Shown here one piece after another: positions 23,862-32,074 of a stretch of 39,039 nucleotides of DNA. Position numbers and translations under genes: made by a program. The first letter of the stretch is position 1, and the number at the start of each line of letters is the position of its first letter. Source of the stretch: an uncultured Acidaminococcus sp. GTDB lineage: Bacteria; Bacillota; Negativicutes; Acidaminococcales; Acidaminococcaceae. The notes beneath the pieces were generated by a model. The model ran no database searches, had not been told where the DNA came from, and saw only the letters and a program-made list of their open reading frames with translations. The stretch lies in the NCBI GenBank assembly GCA_900538365.1, contig UPXT01000018.1, forward strand, positions 1 to 39,039, given 5' to 3'.

Positions 23862-25222
23862 CAGTTTGTCAGGCTCCTAACTGGGGCTGGAATGCGCCCA
23901 CCGCGATGGATAAAGGTATCGGGCTTAAAGGTATTGACGGCAATGATAGGCGCATATCCTAACAGGCCGCCAAATTCAACTTTATCGCCCACGCTCTTGC
24001 CCGGTACGGGAATGACGCGAACAGCCGTGGTTTTATTATTGATCATGCCAATGGCCGATTCATCTGCAATGATGGCGGAAATGGTTTCTGCCGTCGTATC
24101 GCCAGGAATGGCAATCATGTCAAGACCGACGGAGCAGACACAGGTCATAGCTTCAAGTTTTTCAATAGTGAGGCACCCTTGTTCCACAGCATGGATCATG
24201 CCAGCATCTTCACTTACAGGAATGAAGGCACCGGACAGGCCGCCGACATAACTGGAAGCCATGAGACCGCCTTTTTTGACCGCATCGTTCAGCATGGCAA
24301 GGGCCGCTGTCGTGCCGGGAGCTCCGCAGCATTCCAGACCAATCTCCTCAAGGATGTGGGCCACACTGTCACCAACAGCCGGCGTTGGAGCAAGGGACAG
24401 GTCAATGATCCCGAATTGGGTTCCCAGCCGTTTGGCGGCTTCCTGGGCCACAAGCTGCCCGACGCGGGTAATCTTGAAGGCTGTTTTCTTGATGGTTTCG
24501 GCAACGACACCAATATCGGCCCCGCGGCAGCCTTCAAGAGCGTGTTTTACAACGCCAGGACCGGAGACACCAACGTTGATGACCGTTTCCGGTTCCGTAA
24601 CGCCGTGGAAAGCGCCCGCCATAAAGGGATTATCTTGGACAGGGTTGCAGAAAACAACGAGCTTGGCACAGCCTAAGGCATCCTGATCACGGGTCAGAGC
24701 GGCCGTTTTTTTGACAACCTCCCCCATGCGGCGCACAGCATTCATGTTGATACCGGCCTTAGTGGACCCAACAGCTACGGAAGAGCAGACAATATCCGTC
24801 GTGGCAAGGGCTTCTGGGATGGAATCAATCAGGATGGAATCACCATGGGTGCAGCCTTTTTCCACAAGGGCGCTGAAGCCTCCAATGAAGTTGACGCCAA
24901 CAGCCTTGGCCGCGTCGTCAAGGGCTTTGGCCAGCGGCACATAGGTATCGCTCCGGCAGGCTTCACCAACAAGGGAAATGGGCGTTACGGAAATGCGTTT
25001 ATGAATGATGGGCACACCAAGCTCTGCTTCAAGGTTGGTCCCCACCTTGACCAGGTCCTTGGCGCAGCGTGTAATCTTATCATAGATCTTACGGGCGCAG
25101 ACAGTTACATCAGGGTCGGCGCAGTCGCGCAGGCTGATGCCCATCGTAATGGTTCGGACGTCCAGGTTATTTTCCGTGATCATCCGGGTTGTTTCAAGGA
25201 TATCGTTTGTGTTGTACAGCAT
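23861..25222 (-). CDS. UPF0210 family protein
   Basis: A 453-residue member of the UPF0210 (DUF711) family, glycine-rich soluble proteins with a fold related to anaerobic-type radical or PFL-like barrels in structural annotation; the reaction is unknown. Family features are the N-terminal ITMGISLRDC and the Cys- and Gly-rich blocks GGFSALVEKGC, SSVAVGST, INVGVSGPGVV and VCSVGLDMIAIPGD. The length matches the family. GGAGG lies 6 bases before the ATG. The gene follows the ACT-domain gene by 17 bases, a pairing conserved across many Firmicutes (established knowledge), suggesting that the ACT protein is its regulatory partner. Confidence 0.9.
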   Translation of the reverse strand: MLYNTNDILETTRMITENNLDVRTITMGISLRDCADPDVTVCARKIYDKITRCAKDLVKVGTNLEAELGVPIIHKRISVTPISLVGEACRSDTYVPLAKALDDAAKAVGVNFIGGFSALVEKGCTHGDSILIDSIPEALATTDIVCSSVAVGSTKAGINMNAVRRMGEVVKKTAALTRDQDALGCAKLVVFCNPVQDNPFMAGAFHGVTEPETVINVGVSGPGVVKHALEGCRGADIGVVAETIKKTAFKITRVGQLVAQEAAKRLGTQFGIIDLSLAPTPAVGDSVAHILEEIGLECCGAPGTTAALAMLNDAVKKGGLMASSYVGGLSGAFIPVSEDAGMIHAVEQGCLTIEKLEAMTCVCSVGLDMIAIPGDTTAETISAIIADESAIGMINNKTTAVRVIPVPGKSVGDKVEFGGLLGYAPIIAVNTFKPDTFIHRGGRIPAPVRSLTN

Positions 25223-25239
25223 GGAAACCTCCTCAGCAA

Positions 25240-25509
25240 TCAGATCCGGTGCATAGCCGTAAAGATTTCTTCACTCTGGACGCGGATCTCAAGGCCCAGT
25301 TCTTTTCCTAAGGCAGCCGCTTTATCCTTTAGGTCTTCAACACAGATGGTGGCTTTGCTCATGTCACCGATCAGCACCATGTTGAAAAAATCATCCGTAA
25401 TATTTTGATTGATATTGAGGATATTCACTTGATGTTTAGCCAACAGGTCACTGGCCCGAGCAATGATTCCCACTTTATCAATTCCCACAATCGTCATGAC
25501 AATGCGCAT
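25240..25509 (-). CDS. ACT domain protein (UPF0237)
   Basis: An 89-residue protein consisting of a single ACT domain with the beta-alpha-beta start IVMTIVGIDKVGIIARAS and NILNINQNI. ACT domains bind amino acids or other small ligands as dimers. The members of this UPF0237 group nearly always precede a UPF0210 gene, as here. GGATGGGAG lies 5 bases before the ATG, with a good promoter at 25557-25585. It is the first gene of a five-gene run to 21276. Confidence 0.9.
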   Translation of the reverse strand: MRIVMTIVGIDKVGIIARASDLLAKHQVNILNINQNITDDFFNMVLIGDMSKATICVEDLKDKAAALGKELGLEIRVQSEEIFTAMHRI

Positions 25510-25556
25510 GGTCTCCCATCCTTCCTTAACTAGAACTAAAATAGAGTTGTTCTTTT

Positions 25557-25585
25557 ATTATACGATAGGAATGAAAACTCTTCAA
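25557..25585 (-). promoter_or_regulatory. Promoter of the ACT/UPF0210/nth operon
   Basis: TTGAAG (25580-25585) and perfect TATAAT (25557-25562) on the minus strand, 17 bases apart. Confidence 0.65.
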
Positions 25586-25738
25586 CGGATTCAGAACAAT
25601 GTTTGAAATTCCTTCATACTTTTTTCGTCATCCAAGGAATCGTCTAAACGGGAAAAAGACAAGAAAATGTGTACGGTCATACAGGCTCCTCCTTGTTTCA
25701 TTCTTTACAAACATTTTATAAAAAAATAAAGATATCAT

Positions 25739-25767
25739 TCGACAAATATAGTTCCTTGTGCTATGAT
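25739..25767 (+). promoter_or_regulatory. purC promoter
   Basis: TCGACA (25739-25744) and TATGAT (25762-25767) with a 17-base spacer and a TGC extension before the -10. It lies 31 bases before the start codon. No PurR-type operator or guanine riboswitch is visible. Confidence 0.65.
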
Positions 25768-25797
25768 AAGGATACCAAAATATAAGGAGGATGTATC

Positions 25798-26667
25798 ATG
25801 CAGGAATATAAACCCTTTAAGTCCGGTAAAGTCCGCGAAATCTACGACATTGGTGACAGCCTTATCATGGTGGCTTCCGATCGCATTTCCGCTTTCGACC
25901 ACATCTTGAAAAACACCATCACCGATAAAGGGGCCGTCCTGACCCGCCTTTCCAAATTCTGGTTTGAATTCACCAAAGATGTCATTCCGAACCATATGCT
26001 CTCTGTGGATCCAGCGGACATGCCGGAATTCTTCCGCACACCGGAATTTGCTGGCAAAAGCATGAAATGCCGGAAGCTGAACATGATTCCTGTAGAATGC
26101 ATCGTCCGTGGTTATATTACTGGCTCCGGCTGGGAATCCTATCAAAAAAATGGGACTGTCTGCGGTATCACCCTGCCGGCAGGCCTTAAGGAATCCCAGA
26201 AACTGGCTGAACCGATCTTCACGCCGAGCACCAAGGCAGAACTGGGCGATCATGATGAAAACATCTCCGAAGCCCAATGTGTGGACTACCTTGAAAAACG
26301 CTTCCCCGGCAAAGGGGCTCAATACACTAAAGCCATCAAAGAAGCGACCATTGCCCTTTATAAAAAATGTGCTGATTATGCTTACACGAAGGGCATCATC
26401 ATTGCCGACACCAAATTTGAATTTGGCCTTGATGAAAATGGCCGGCTCGTCCTTGGCGATGAAATGCTGACACCGGACAGTTCCCGCTTCTGGCCGCTTG
26501 CTGGCTACGAAGTTGGAAAGAGCCAGCCCAGCTACGACAAACAGTATGTCCGTGACTGGCTGAAGGCCAATCCTGACAGCAACTATCTCCTGCCCCAGGA
26601 TGTCATTGATAAGACCATTGAAAAGTATAAAGAAGCCTACGAAAAGATTACGGGTGAAACATTCTAA
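25798..26667 (+). CDS. purC: SAICAR synthase (phosphoribosylaminoimidazole-succinocarboxamide synthase)
   Basis: A 289-residue ATP-dependent ligase joining aspartate to CAIR in purine synthesis. SGKVREIYD near the N-terminus is the nucleotide-binding start of the family, followed by ASDRISAFD, VRGYITGSGW, and the IIADTKFEFG and DEMLTPDSSRFW blocks typical of the longer SAICAR synthase type. AAGGAGG lies 9 bases before the ATG. It stands alone here, with a promoter and a strong terminator, so the remaining purine genes lie elsewhere. Confidence 0.96.
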   Translation: MQEYKPFKSGKVREIYDIGDSLIMVASDRISAFDHILKNTITDKGAVLTRLSKFWFEFTKDVIPNHMLSVDPADMPEFFRTPEFAGKSMKCRKLNMIPVECIVRGYITGSGWESYQKNGTVCGITLPAGLKESQKLAEPIFTPSTKAELGDHDENISEAQCVDYLEKRFPGKGAQYTKAIKEATIALYKKCADYAYTKGIIIADTKFEFGLDENGRLVLGDEMLTPDSSRFWPLAGYEVGKSQPSYDKQYVRDWLKANPDSNYLLPQDVIDKTIEKYKEAYEKITGETF

Positions 26668-26678
26668 TAAGAAAACTA

Positions 26679-26708
26679 ACGGCACCGCTTGGCGGTGCCG
26701 TTTTTTTT
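26679..26708 (+). terminator. purC terminator
   Basis: ACGGCACCGC and GCGGTGCCGT form a 10-bp stem with a TTG loop (26679-26701), followed by eight T residues. Confidence 0.95.
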
Positions 26709-26845
26709 AGGAAAAAGCAGCGAAAGCTGTTCCTGAATAAGCTGAATGGATCCTGATTATGGCAAAAAGGATGAGGGGCCTGGAAGAACCCTAAAAACGG
26801 TCCCTTTCCCACCTGTATGGCGCTTCGGCAGTCCTTTTTTTCATC

Positions 26846-26897
26846 TTGACAAGGCGGATTCTTTCGTTTATCCTATATTTAGTTGAAAGTTCAACTA
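26846..26897 (+). promoter_or_regulatory. marR promoter and palindromic operator
   Basis: A consensus TTGACA (26846-26851) and TATCCT (26869-26874) with a 17-base spacer, followed by a perfect palindrome TAGTTGAA-AG-TTCAACTA (26880-26897) that covers the expected transcription start. This is the classic layout for autorepression by a MarR dimer. Confidence 0.8.
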
Positions 26898-26910
26898 TTA
26901 AGGAGGAACC

Positions 26911-27351
26911 ATGAACCTGACCAATGAACTGCTTCGCCATTTGGGCACCATCAGCCGCGTCATCCATTCCCTGATGGATATGAAGTTCCAATCCTATGGA
27001 CTCAAACGCGGCCAATTTATCTTTTTGACCCGCATCTGTGAAACGCCTGGCCTCTGTCAGACAGACCTGACTGAGCTCGTCAGCGTAGACAAGGGGACAA
27101 CGGCCAAGGCGGTAAAAAAGCTTGAGGACGCACATCTCATCAGCCGCCGAAAGATAAAGACGGACAAACGGATGTGGCATCTTTATCCAACGGATATCGG
27201 AAAGAAACTTTATGAAAAATTGATTGAAGAGGAAAATCGCCAGATTGCAGTGGGTCTTGCGGGGTTTTCCCAGGAAGAGGTCCGGACCCTGCTGGATCTC
27301 ATGCAGAAACTGAGGACCAATATCCAGATTGATTGGAAAAATCATGAATAA
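26911..27351 (+). CDS. MarR-family transcriptional regulator
   Basis: A 146-residue winged-helix regulator. The recognition region is LCQTDLTELVSVDKGTTAKAVKKLE (residues about 50-74) and the wing carries the RRKIKTDKRMWHLYPT segment with the family's basic tip residues. AAGGAGG lies 7 bases before the ATG. A perfect palindrome overlapping its own transcription start (26880-26897) suggests autorepression. It leads a group with a GNAT acetyltransferase (13 bases on) and an MFS transporter, a common drug- or toxin-response layout. Confidence 0.93.
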   Translation: MNLTNELLRHLGTISRVIHSLMDMKFQSYGLKRGQFIFLTRICETPGLCQTDLTELVSVDKGTTAKAVKKLEDAHLISRRKIKTDKRMWHLYPTDIGKKLYEKLIEEENRQIAVGLAGFSQEEVRTLLDLMQKLRTNIQIDWKNHE

Positions 27352-27364
27352 GGAGGCTGGCAGC

Positions 27365-27862
27365 ATGAAACTGGTAAAAGCAGAAAGAACAGATGCCATT
27401 CGCATCATGGAAATCATCAACGAGGCCAAGGCTTTTCTAAGGAGTCAGGGCGTCAATCAATGGCAGACGGGATATCCGGCCATGGCGGATATCAACAAGG
27501 ATTTATCAGACGGCATCGGCTATGTGCTCAAGGATCAGGGACGGATTGTCGGCTATGCCGGCATCGATGCCCGCGGCGAGGCTGCCTATGACACGCTTCA
27601 GGGTCACTGGCTCAATGACGAGCCTTATCTTGTCATCCATCGGATGGCTGTCGACTGCACCATCCGCGGCAAGGGCCTTTCCCAGGAAATGTTCAAGGCC
27701 TGTGAAAACTTAGCCAGGCGTGAAGGGATTCAAAACATCCGTGTCGATACGGATGAGGACAACAAAATCATGCGCCACATCCTCGAAAAGATGGGGTTCG
27801 TCTATACGGGAACAATTTGGTTTGATAATAGCACAAAGATTGCCTTCCAAAAGGTTCTCTGA
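27365..27862 (+). CDS. GNAT family N-acetyltransferase
   Basis: A 165-residue acetyltransferase. The acetyl-CoA loop region is RMAVDCTIRGKGLSQEM (Arg/Gly-x-Gly type), with strand IRVDTDEDNKIMRHILEKMGF at the C-terminal part typical of small-molecule GNAT enzymes. GGAGG lies 7 bases before the ATG at 27365; the frame is open to 27329 but that would overlap marR without a ribosome site. Co-transcribed with marR. The substrate is unknown. Confidence 0.88.
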   Translation: MKLVKAERTDAIRIMEIINEAKAFLRSQGVNQWQTGYPAMADINKDLSDGIGYVLKDQGRIVGYAGIDARGEAAYDTLQGHWLNDEPYLVIHRMAVDCTIRGKGLSQEMFKACENLARREGIQNIRVDTDEDNKIMRHILEKMGFVYTGTIWFDNSTKIAFQKVL

Positions 27863-27934
27863 TCATTTAGAGGAAGCTTTTCATCCAAGTTTTCCCCTTT
27901 ATCCTATCTGACTGCGTCTAAACGGAGGTTTTCT

Positions 27935-29155
27935 ATGCAGGCACCCAGTCACCCCGCTTCGGGGCCCTCTCTATTTTTCTGCGGGTTATCCGCCGTCCTC
28001 CTTTATGGCATCAGCGGCGGCATCCGCAGCGATATTGGAATCCTTCTGGAGCCACTCAGGGAAGCTACAGGCCTTTCTTATGGGGGCCTGAGTTTTGCCA
28101 TTGCGGTCCTGCAGCTTTCCTTTGGTCTTTCGCAGCCTTTTTGGGGGCTCCTTGCAGCTAGGCGTTCCCACCGTTTCGTCCTTCTTAGCGGCGTGGGGCT
28201 TTTCCTTCTAGGGTTACTGGGGCTGTCCCTCTTCCGCTCCCTTTGGGGCCTTGTGCTCACCCTTGGTCTATGTCTAGGCTGCGGCGCTGGAGCAATCTCA
28301 TTTGGTCTGCTTCTTGAAACCGTCATTTTCGCCGTAGGACCTCAAAAAGGGGCCCTCATTTCGGGCTTTATCAATGCTGCAGCCGGCCTGGGCTCAACCT
28401 TTTTTTCCCCGCTTCTTTCCAGGCTTTCCCTTGTAGGCGGAATCCCGACGGTCTCTGTTGTGCTCAGTCTGATCATGATTGGAACCCTTCCCTTTCTTTT
28501 TTATTTGACGCAGCCCCTAAAAAGAATGGTTCTTCAGGAAAAAGGTCCTGTTCCCGAAGCTTCTTTTGGCCTCCTCCTTCAAGGAGCCCTAAAGCGGCCG
28601 GAATTTCGATATCTATTGGGAGCATTTACTACTTGCGGCTTTCATATGGCGCTGATTGAAGCCCATCTTTTCTCACAGCTGCTCTCCTATGGTCTTCAAA
28701 GGCCACGCGCCGCCCACGCCTTTGCAGCCTATGGTCTGTCAACAGTCATTGGTGCGCTGATTTCCGGATATTTGTCCGGCCATGTTTCCAAAAACCGTCT
28801 TCTGACCATTTACTATGGCTTCCGTGCGGGTTTGACAGCCATATATCTCTTTTTCCTGCCAAAAACTTTCCTGTCGGCCCTTTTCTTTTGCATAGGTCTC
28901 GGCATGTCCGGCGGGGCCACAGTTACGCCGACGTCAGGAATCGTCACGGAGCGTTTTCCTCTTGCCCAATCGGCAGCACTTGTGGGACTCCTTTTTTTAG
29001 GGCATCAGCTAGGCGCCTTTCTCAGTGCATTTTTGGGCGGCATGACCGTGGCTGCAACAGGAAGCTATCAAGGCATCTGGGGAATCGATATCGTGTTTTG
29101 TCTTCTGGCGTCCTATCTAAGTGCCAAGATTTTGCCTCATCAACAAGGGAAATAG
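27935..29155 (+). CDS. Major facilitator superfamily transporter
   Basis: A 406-residue membrane protein with about 12 hydrophobic segments. The loop between segments 2 and 3 has QPFWGLLAARRSHRFVLLSG, the MFS signature region, and a repeated GYLSGHVSKNRLL occurs in the second half. GGAGG lies 6 bases before the ATG. It follows the GNAT gene by 72 bases without an intervening terminator, so MarR may control it too. The substrate is unknown; the first segments resemble the monocarboxylate-type MFS proteins as much as drug exporters. Confidence 0.88.
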   Translation: MQAPSHPASGPSLFFCGLSAVLLYGISGGIRSDIGILLEPLREATGLSYGGLSFAIAVLQLSFGLSQPFWGLLAARRSHRFVLLSGVGLFLLGLLGLSLFRSLWGLVLTLGLCLGCGAGAISFGLLLETVIFAVGPQKGALISGFINAAAGLGSTFFSPLLSRLSLVGGIPTVSVVLSLIMIGTLPFLFYLTQPLKRMVLQEKGPVPEASFGLLLQGALKRPEFRYLLGAFTTCGFHMALIEAHLFSQLLSYGLQRPRAAHAFAAYGLSTVIGALISGYLSGHVSKNRLLTIYYGFRAGLTAIYLFFLPKTFLSALFFCIGLGMSGGATVTPTSGIVTERFPLAQSAALVGLLFLGHQLGAFLSAFLGGMTVAATGSYQGIWGIDIVFCLLASYLSAKILPHQQGK

Positions 29156-29187
29156 ATTGGATCCAATTGTAAATCATAAATCAAAAA

Positions 29188-29213
29188 GGTCCCATATGGG
29201 GCCTCTTTTTTAT
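29188..29213 (+). terminator. Terminator after the first MFS gene
   Basis: GGTCCC and GGGGCC pair (one wobble) around a short AT loop, followed by TCTTTTTTAT, 32 bases after the stop codon. Confidence 0.75.
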
Positions 29214-29282
29214 GCACTCCCAAATAGAGCATTTCTCATAGAATAAAATAGAAGTTTTCCCGTCCCCTACGCGCCCAAAATC

Positions 29283-29310
29283 TTGACAAGCTCTTTCCAT
29301 GCAGTACAAT
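29283..29310 (+). promoter_or_regulatory. Promoter of the second MFS gene
   Basis: A consensus TTGACA (29283-29288) and TACAAT (29305-29310) with a 16-base spacer. Confidence 0.7.
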
Positions 29311-29356
29311 AAGACAGGATTACAACGTATTTTCTGATTCATAAGGAGGATTTCAT

Positions 29357-30520
29357 TTGTCAAAAGATCGTTTATGGACACCTCAATTCATGACTATGGG
29401 GGGAGGGAATTTCTTTTATTTTCTATCCCAATATCTGCTGGTTGCGGCCATGCCGTTATACATCCTGGAAGAACTTCATGGAAACGAAAGGGACGCGGGC
29501 CTTGCCATGACGTATTTTCAGCTGGGGACCGTTTTATGCCGTCCGTTTGCAGGAAAGATCATTGATTCCTTGAACAAACACAGGCTGCTCGTGGCGGGAT
29601 CATGTGCGTTCCTTCTCATCATGACGGCCTTTTTCTTTTTACGAACCTTGCCGGCCGTCTTTGGACTGCGCTTCTTGCACGGTGCTATTTTTGGCGTCAC
29701 ATCGACGGCGGCTGCTGCCGTAGCAGCTCTTGTCCTGCCGCTTTCACGCAAAGGGGAAGGCATCGGTTACTTTGCCCTTTCAACCAATCTTGCCATGGTT
29801 GTAGGCCCCCTCGTTGGACTTCTTCTCATGCAGTATTGGGGACCATCCGCGGTCTTTTTCTTTTTGATCCTCGGGGCTCTCTTTACGCTGATTGCTATGA
29901 TCTGCAACGCGCTGCCGTCCTCTGTGACCCGTCCCAGTGCCTCCTTCCGCTCTTTTTCAGTAACAGATCTCATTGAACCCCGCTCCGTCATCCCTTCTTT
30001 ATTTGGGGGCTTGGTCTTTTTTTCCTATGGCGGTATGCTCACCTTTATCCCGCTTTATGCCAGAAGCCTTGGACTGGCTTCTGTAACAAGTCTCTTTTTT
30101 GTTGTCTTTGCCCTCATCATCATCGTCACACGGCCGGTCATTGGACATCTTTTTGATACAAAGGGCCCGGATTATATCGTTTATCCGGGGTTCATCGTCT
30201 TTCTTCTGGGATTCATCCTTTTTGCATCCATTTCAAGTCTCACGGGGCTGCTGCTTTCAGGAGCCGTGCTGGGACTTGGTTTTGGGGCCCTCTCACCGGC
30301 TTTTCAGACCCTTGCCGTGACCATGGCACCGCCCTCCCGGGCCGGGGTCGCCACAGCCACTTATTTTTGGGCTCTTGACATCAGTGTCGGCCTAGCGGCC
30401 TATTTACTGGGACTTGCGGCGGCTGAATGGGGCTATGCCATGATGTATGGTGTCATTTGTCCTGCCGTACTTGTCGGGGCTGCTGTCTTGTATCTTGTCT
30501 GGAGACGCAGGGAAAACTGA
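29357..30520 (+). CDS. Major facilitator superfamily transporter (DHA1 drug-efflux type)
   Basis: A 387-residue membrane protein with 12 predicted hydrophobic segments. The motif-A region is RPFAGKIIDSLNKHRLL after segment 2, with an equivalent RPVIGHLFDTKGPDYIVYPG in the second half. The TTG start at 29357 is fixed by AAGGAGG 6 bases upstream; no ATG is suitably placed. It has its own promoter and lies alone downstream of another MFS gene to which it is not closely related. Export of a drug or metabolite is inferred from the family. Confidence 0.88.
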   Translation: MSKDRLWTPQFMTMGGGNFFYFLSQYLLVAAMPLYILEELHGNERDAGLAMTYFQLGTVLCRPFAGKIIDSLNKHRLLVAGSCAFLLIMTAFFFLRTLPAVFGLRFLHGAIFGVTSTAAAAVAALVLPLSRKGEGIGYFALSTNLAMVVGPLVGLLLMQYWGPSAVFFFLILGALFTLIAMICNALPSSVTRPSASFRSFSVTDLIEPRSVIPSLFGGLVFFSYGGMLTFIPLYARSLGLASVTSLFFVVFALIIIVTRPVIGHLFDTKGPDYIVYPGFIVFLLGFILFASISSLTGLLLSGAVLGLGFGALSPAFQTLAVTMAPPSRAGVATATYFWALDISVGLAAYLLGLAAAEWGYAMMYGVICPAVLVGAAVLYLVWRRREN

Positions 30521-30590
30521 TGAAAGAACCCGAAATAAGCTCATTTTTCCACCTTTATGCATCGCTTTCTACCCTATCATGAATCTATGA

Positions 30591-30628
30591 CAAAGGCCCA
30601 ACAGCCAATATTGGCTGTTGGGCCTTTG
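30591..30628. terminator. Perfect 38-base palindrome, terminator-like
   Basis: CAAAGGCCCAACAGCCAAT (30591-30609) is followed directly by its exact inverted copy (30610-30628). As RNA it would form a stem of about 17 bp with an AATATT loop, 70 bases after the second MFS stop codon. The T-run after it is poor (CCTTTGCTC), so termination would be weak; it may instead act as a stability element. Confidence 0.55.
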
Positions 30629-30714
30629 CTCAAAAGAGAGAAAAACCATGACGAAACTTTTCCAAATTGCCTTGCCAAGGCGGGATGGCTTCTGCCGTCT
30701 GGAAGCAGAAAATC

Positions 30715-31568
30715 TCAAATGGCAGACAGGGATTCACGGGCCTGACGCAGACCCGCTTCCCCATAGCAGATAAAGATGGCGTCAAGCTGGGCAATCATCT
30801 TATCCTTTTATTCAGGAATCCTCCCATAGATAGGGGTGATGATGGAGGCATTTGTTGCGTCAATCAGCGTCGGATTCTTAAGACGTGTCAGGAATTCCTT
30901 CAGTTCCAAAACGCGTTCTTCTTCTGTTGCCTCCTTGAATACACCGCTTCTCACGTCCTTCATGAGCGGCGTATCGGGGAATAGGGTGAGTCCTGCAATA
31001 AGGATCCTGTCAGGGTGCAGCTGATTGAGGATGTCAGCACTCTTTTGGGCGTGTCCGAGACCGTAGCCGCGCCCCCCAATCCGCTGAAGAAAATCACTTC
31101 ATATGGAAGGCCCGCTTCGATGATTTCTTCCGATGTGCAGCCCTTATTGACAAAGGAAAGGACTTCATCGTCCCCGCTCTCGATACCGATCATGATTTCA
31201 TCAAGTCCATGGGCCTTGATTTTGCAAATCTCTTCGACGCTTTTGTGCTTAAAATCAGAAATGATGGCATACGTGGAAATCCGTGCCTTCGGGTAATAGG
31301 TCCGCATGAGATCCCAGACAGCAATCTGCTTTTCCGTGCTGAGAGCAAAGGAATCACCGCCGGACGCCCAGATTTTTCTTGCATCAGGCCATTTCTCCTT
31401 TGCTTCTTTGAGATCGGCCTCAATTTGGGATAAAGGCGCCACCATAAAGGGTGTATCGTGATAGAAATTGCAAAACGTACGGGCATTATGCGTTGAGCCT
31501 GCTGTGACTTCGATAAAAGGACTGTCCGCATCTATTGGCCGGCGAATGACAGGGCCATGAAAATGCCT
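30715..31568 (-). pseudogene. Radical SAM protein, decayed in several places
   Basis: Read in pieces, the minus strand encodes a B12-independent radical SAM protein: FHGPVIRRPIDADSPFIEVTAG, then DADARK/IWASGGDSFALS, GLDEIMIGIESGDDEVL, and LIAGLTLFPDTPLMKDVRSG. Lesions are: AGG where a start ATG is expected (31566-31568, 8 bases after GGAG); both outer Cys of the CxxxCxxC cluster motif replaced (Ser, Arg) leaving only the last Cys; loss of about seven codons between two EAG segments; a one-base loss in a G run (31072-31077) that shifts frame in GLGG; and a TAA (30808-30810) inside the frame that otherwise continues to TGA at 30715. The family substrate is unknown. The gene is certainly non-functional as a radical SAM enzyme. 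Confidence 0.85.
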
Positions 31569-31590
31569 AAAAGTGTCTCCTTTTAAATCT

Positions 31591-31614
31591 ATATATCGCT
31601 TATTTTCGATATAT
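31591..31614 (-). promoter_or_regulatory. Operator-like inverted repeat upstream of the radical SAM pseudogene
   Basis: ATATATCG-N8-CGATATAT, a perfect inverted repeat just before the ribosome binding site. ATCGAAAAT inside it recurs in the promoter region of the ArsR-type gene (about 32005-32015), so the regulator may bind both. Confidence 0.5.
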
Positions 31615-31620
31615 TAGGGT

Positions 31621-31650
31621 AAAAAATAAACTGCCTGCGAGGACAGTTTA
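31621..31650 (-). terminator. Terminator of the ArsR-type gene
   Basis: TAAACTG and CAGTTTA with inner CCT/AGG pairs (31627-31650) are followed on the minus strand by six T residues. It starts 25 bases after the stop codon. Confidence 0.8.
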
Positions 31651-31674
31651 CATGGTCTTGCTCTTTTCCCTCCT

Positions 31675-31989
31675 TTATAGTTCTGTCTTGATAAACTCGG
31701 CTAAGGCTTGGATATTCGCTTCATTTCTTCGGTAATAGGTCCACTTTCCAAAACGGGCAGACTCCAAAAGGCCTGAACGCTGCATCAGATCGAGGTAATG
31801 GGAAACAGTCGATTGGGAAATGCCCAGCTTTTCTTGGATGCTTCCAACACAGACAGCGTTCTCGAAGCTGTCCCCTTCGGGGATATGAAGACCCTGAGGA
31901 GGAAAATAGGCAGAGGGGTCTTTCAGCCAGGTGAGGATCTGGAGCCGTATGGGATTGGAAAGGGCTTTAAAAAGTTCTACCTGATTCAT
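31675..31989 (-). CDS. ArsR-family transcriptional regulator
   Basis: A 104-residue winged-helix repressor: LFKALSNPIRLQILTWL is the ArsR N-terminal helix pair, and GISQSTVSHYLDLMQRSGLLES is the recognition helix followed by RFGKWTYYRR as the wing. A single Cys (VCVGS) precedes the helix-turn-helix, so the metal-binding CxC of true ArsR/SmtB sensors is missing; it may sense a non-metal signal. The region before the ATG has no Shine-Dalgarno, and the transcript may begin close to the start. It lies upstream of the decayed radical SAM gene, to which it may once have been functionally linked. Confidence 0.88.
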   Translation of the reverse strand: MNQVELFKALSNPIRLQILTWLKDPSAYFPPQGLHIPEGDSFENAVCVGSIQEKLGISQSTVSHYLDLMQRSGLLESARFGKWTYYRRNEANIQALAEFIKTEL

Positions 31990-32074
31990 GGTTTTATGAT
32001 ATCTATAATTTTCGATTTATCAATACATTTTTGACACAAGAATCAGGTCGGGCCTTTGATCCTTTCTCCTTTCT

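Noticed and set aside
25735..26685. A 316-codon minus-strand frame across purC
   Set aside because: Shadow of purC, which has all family motifs, a promoter and a terminator.
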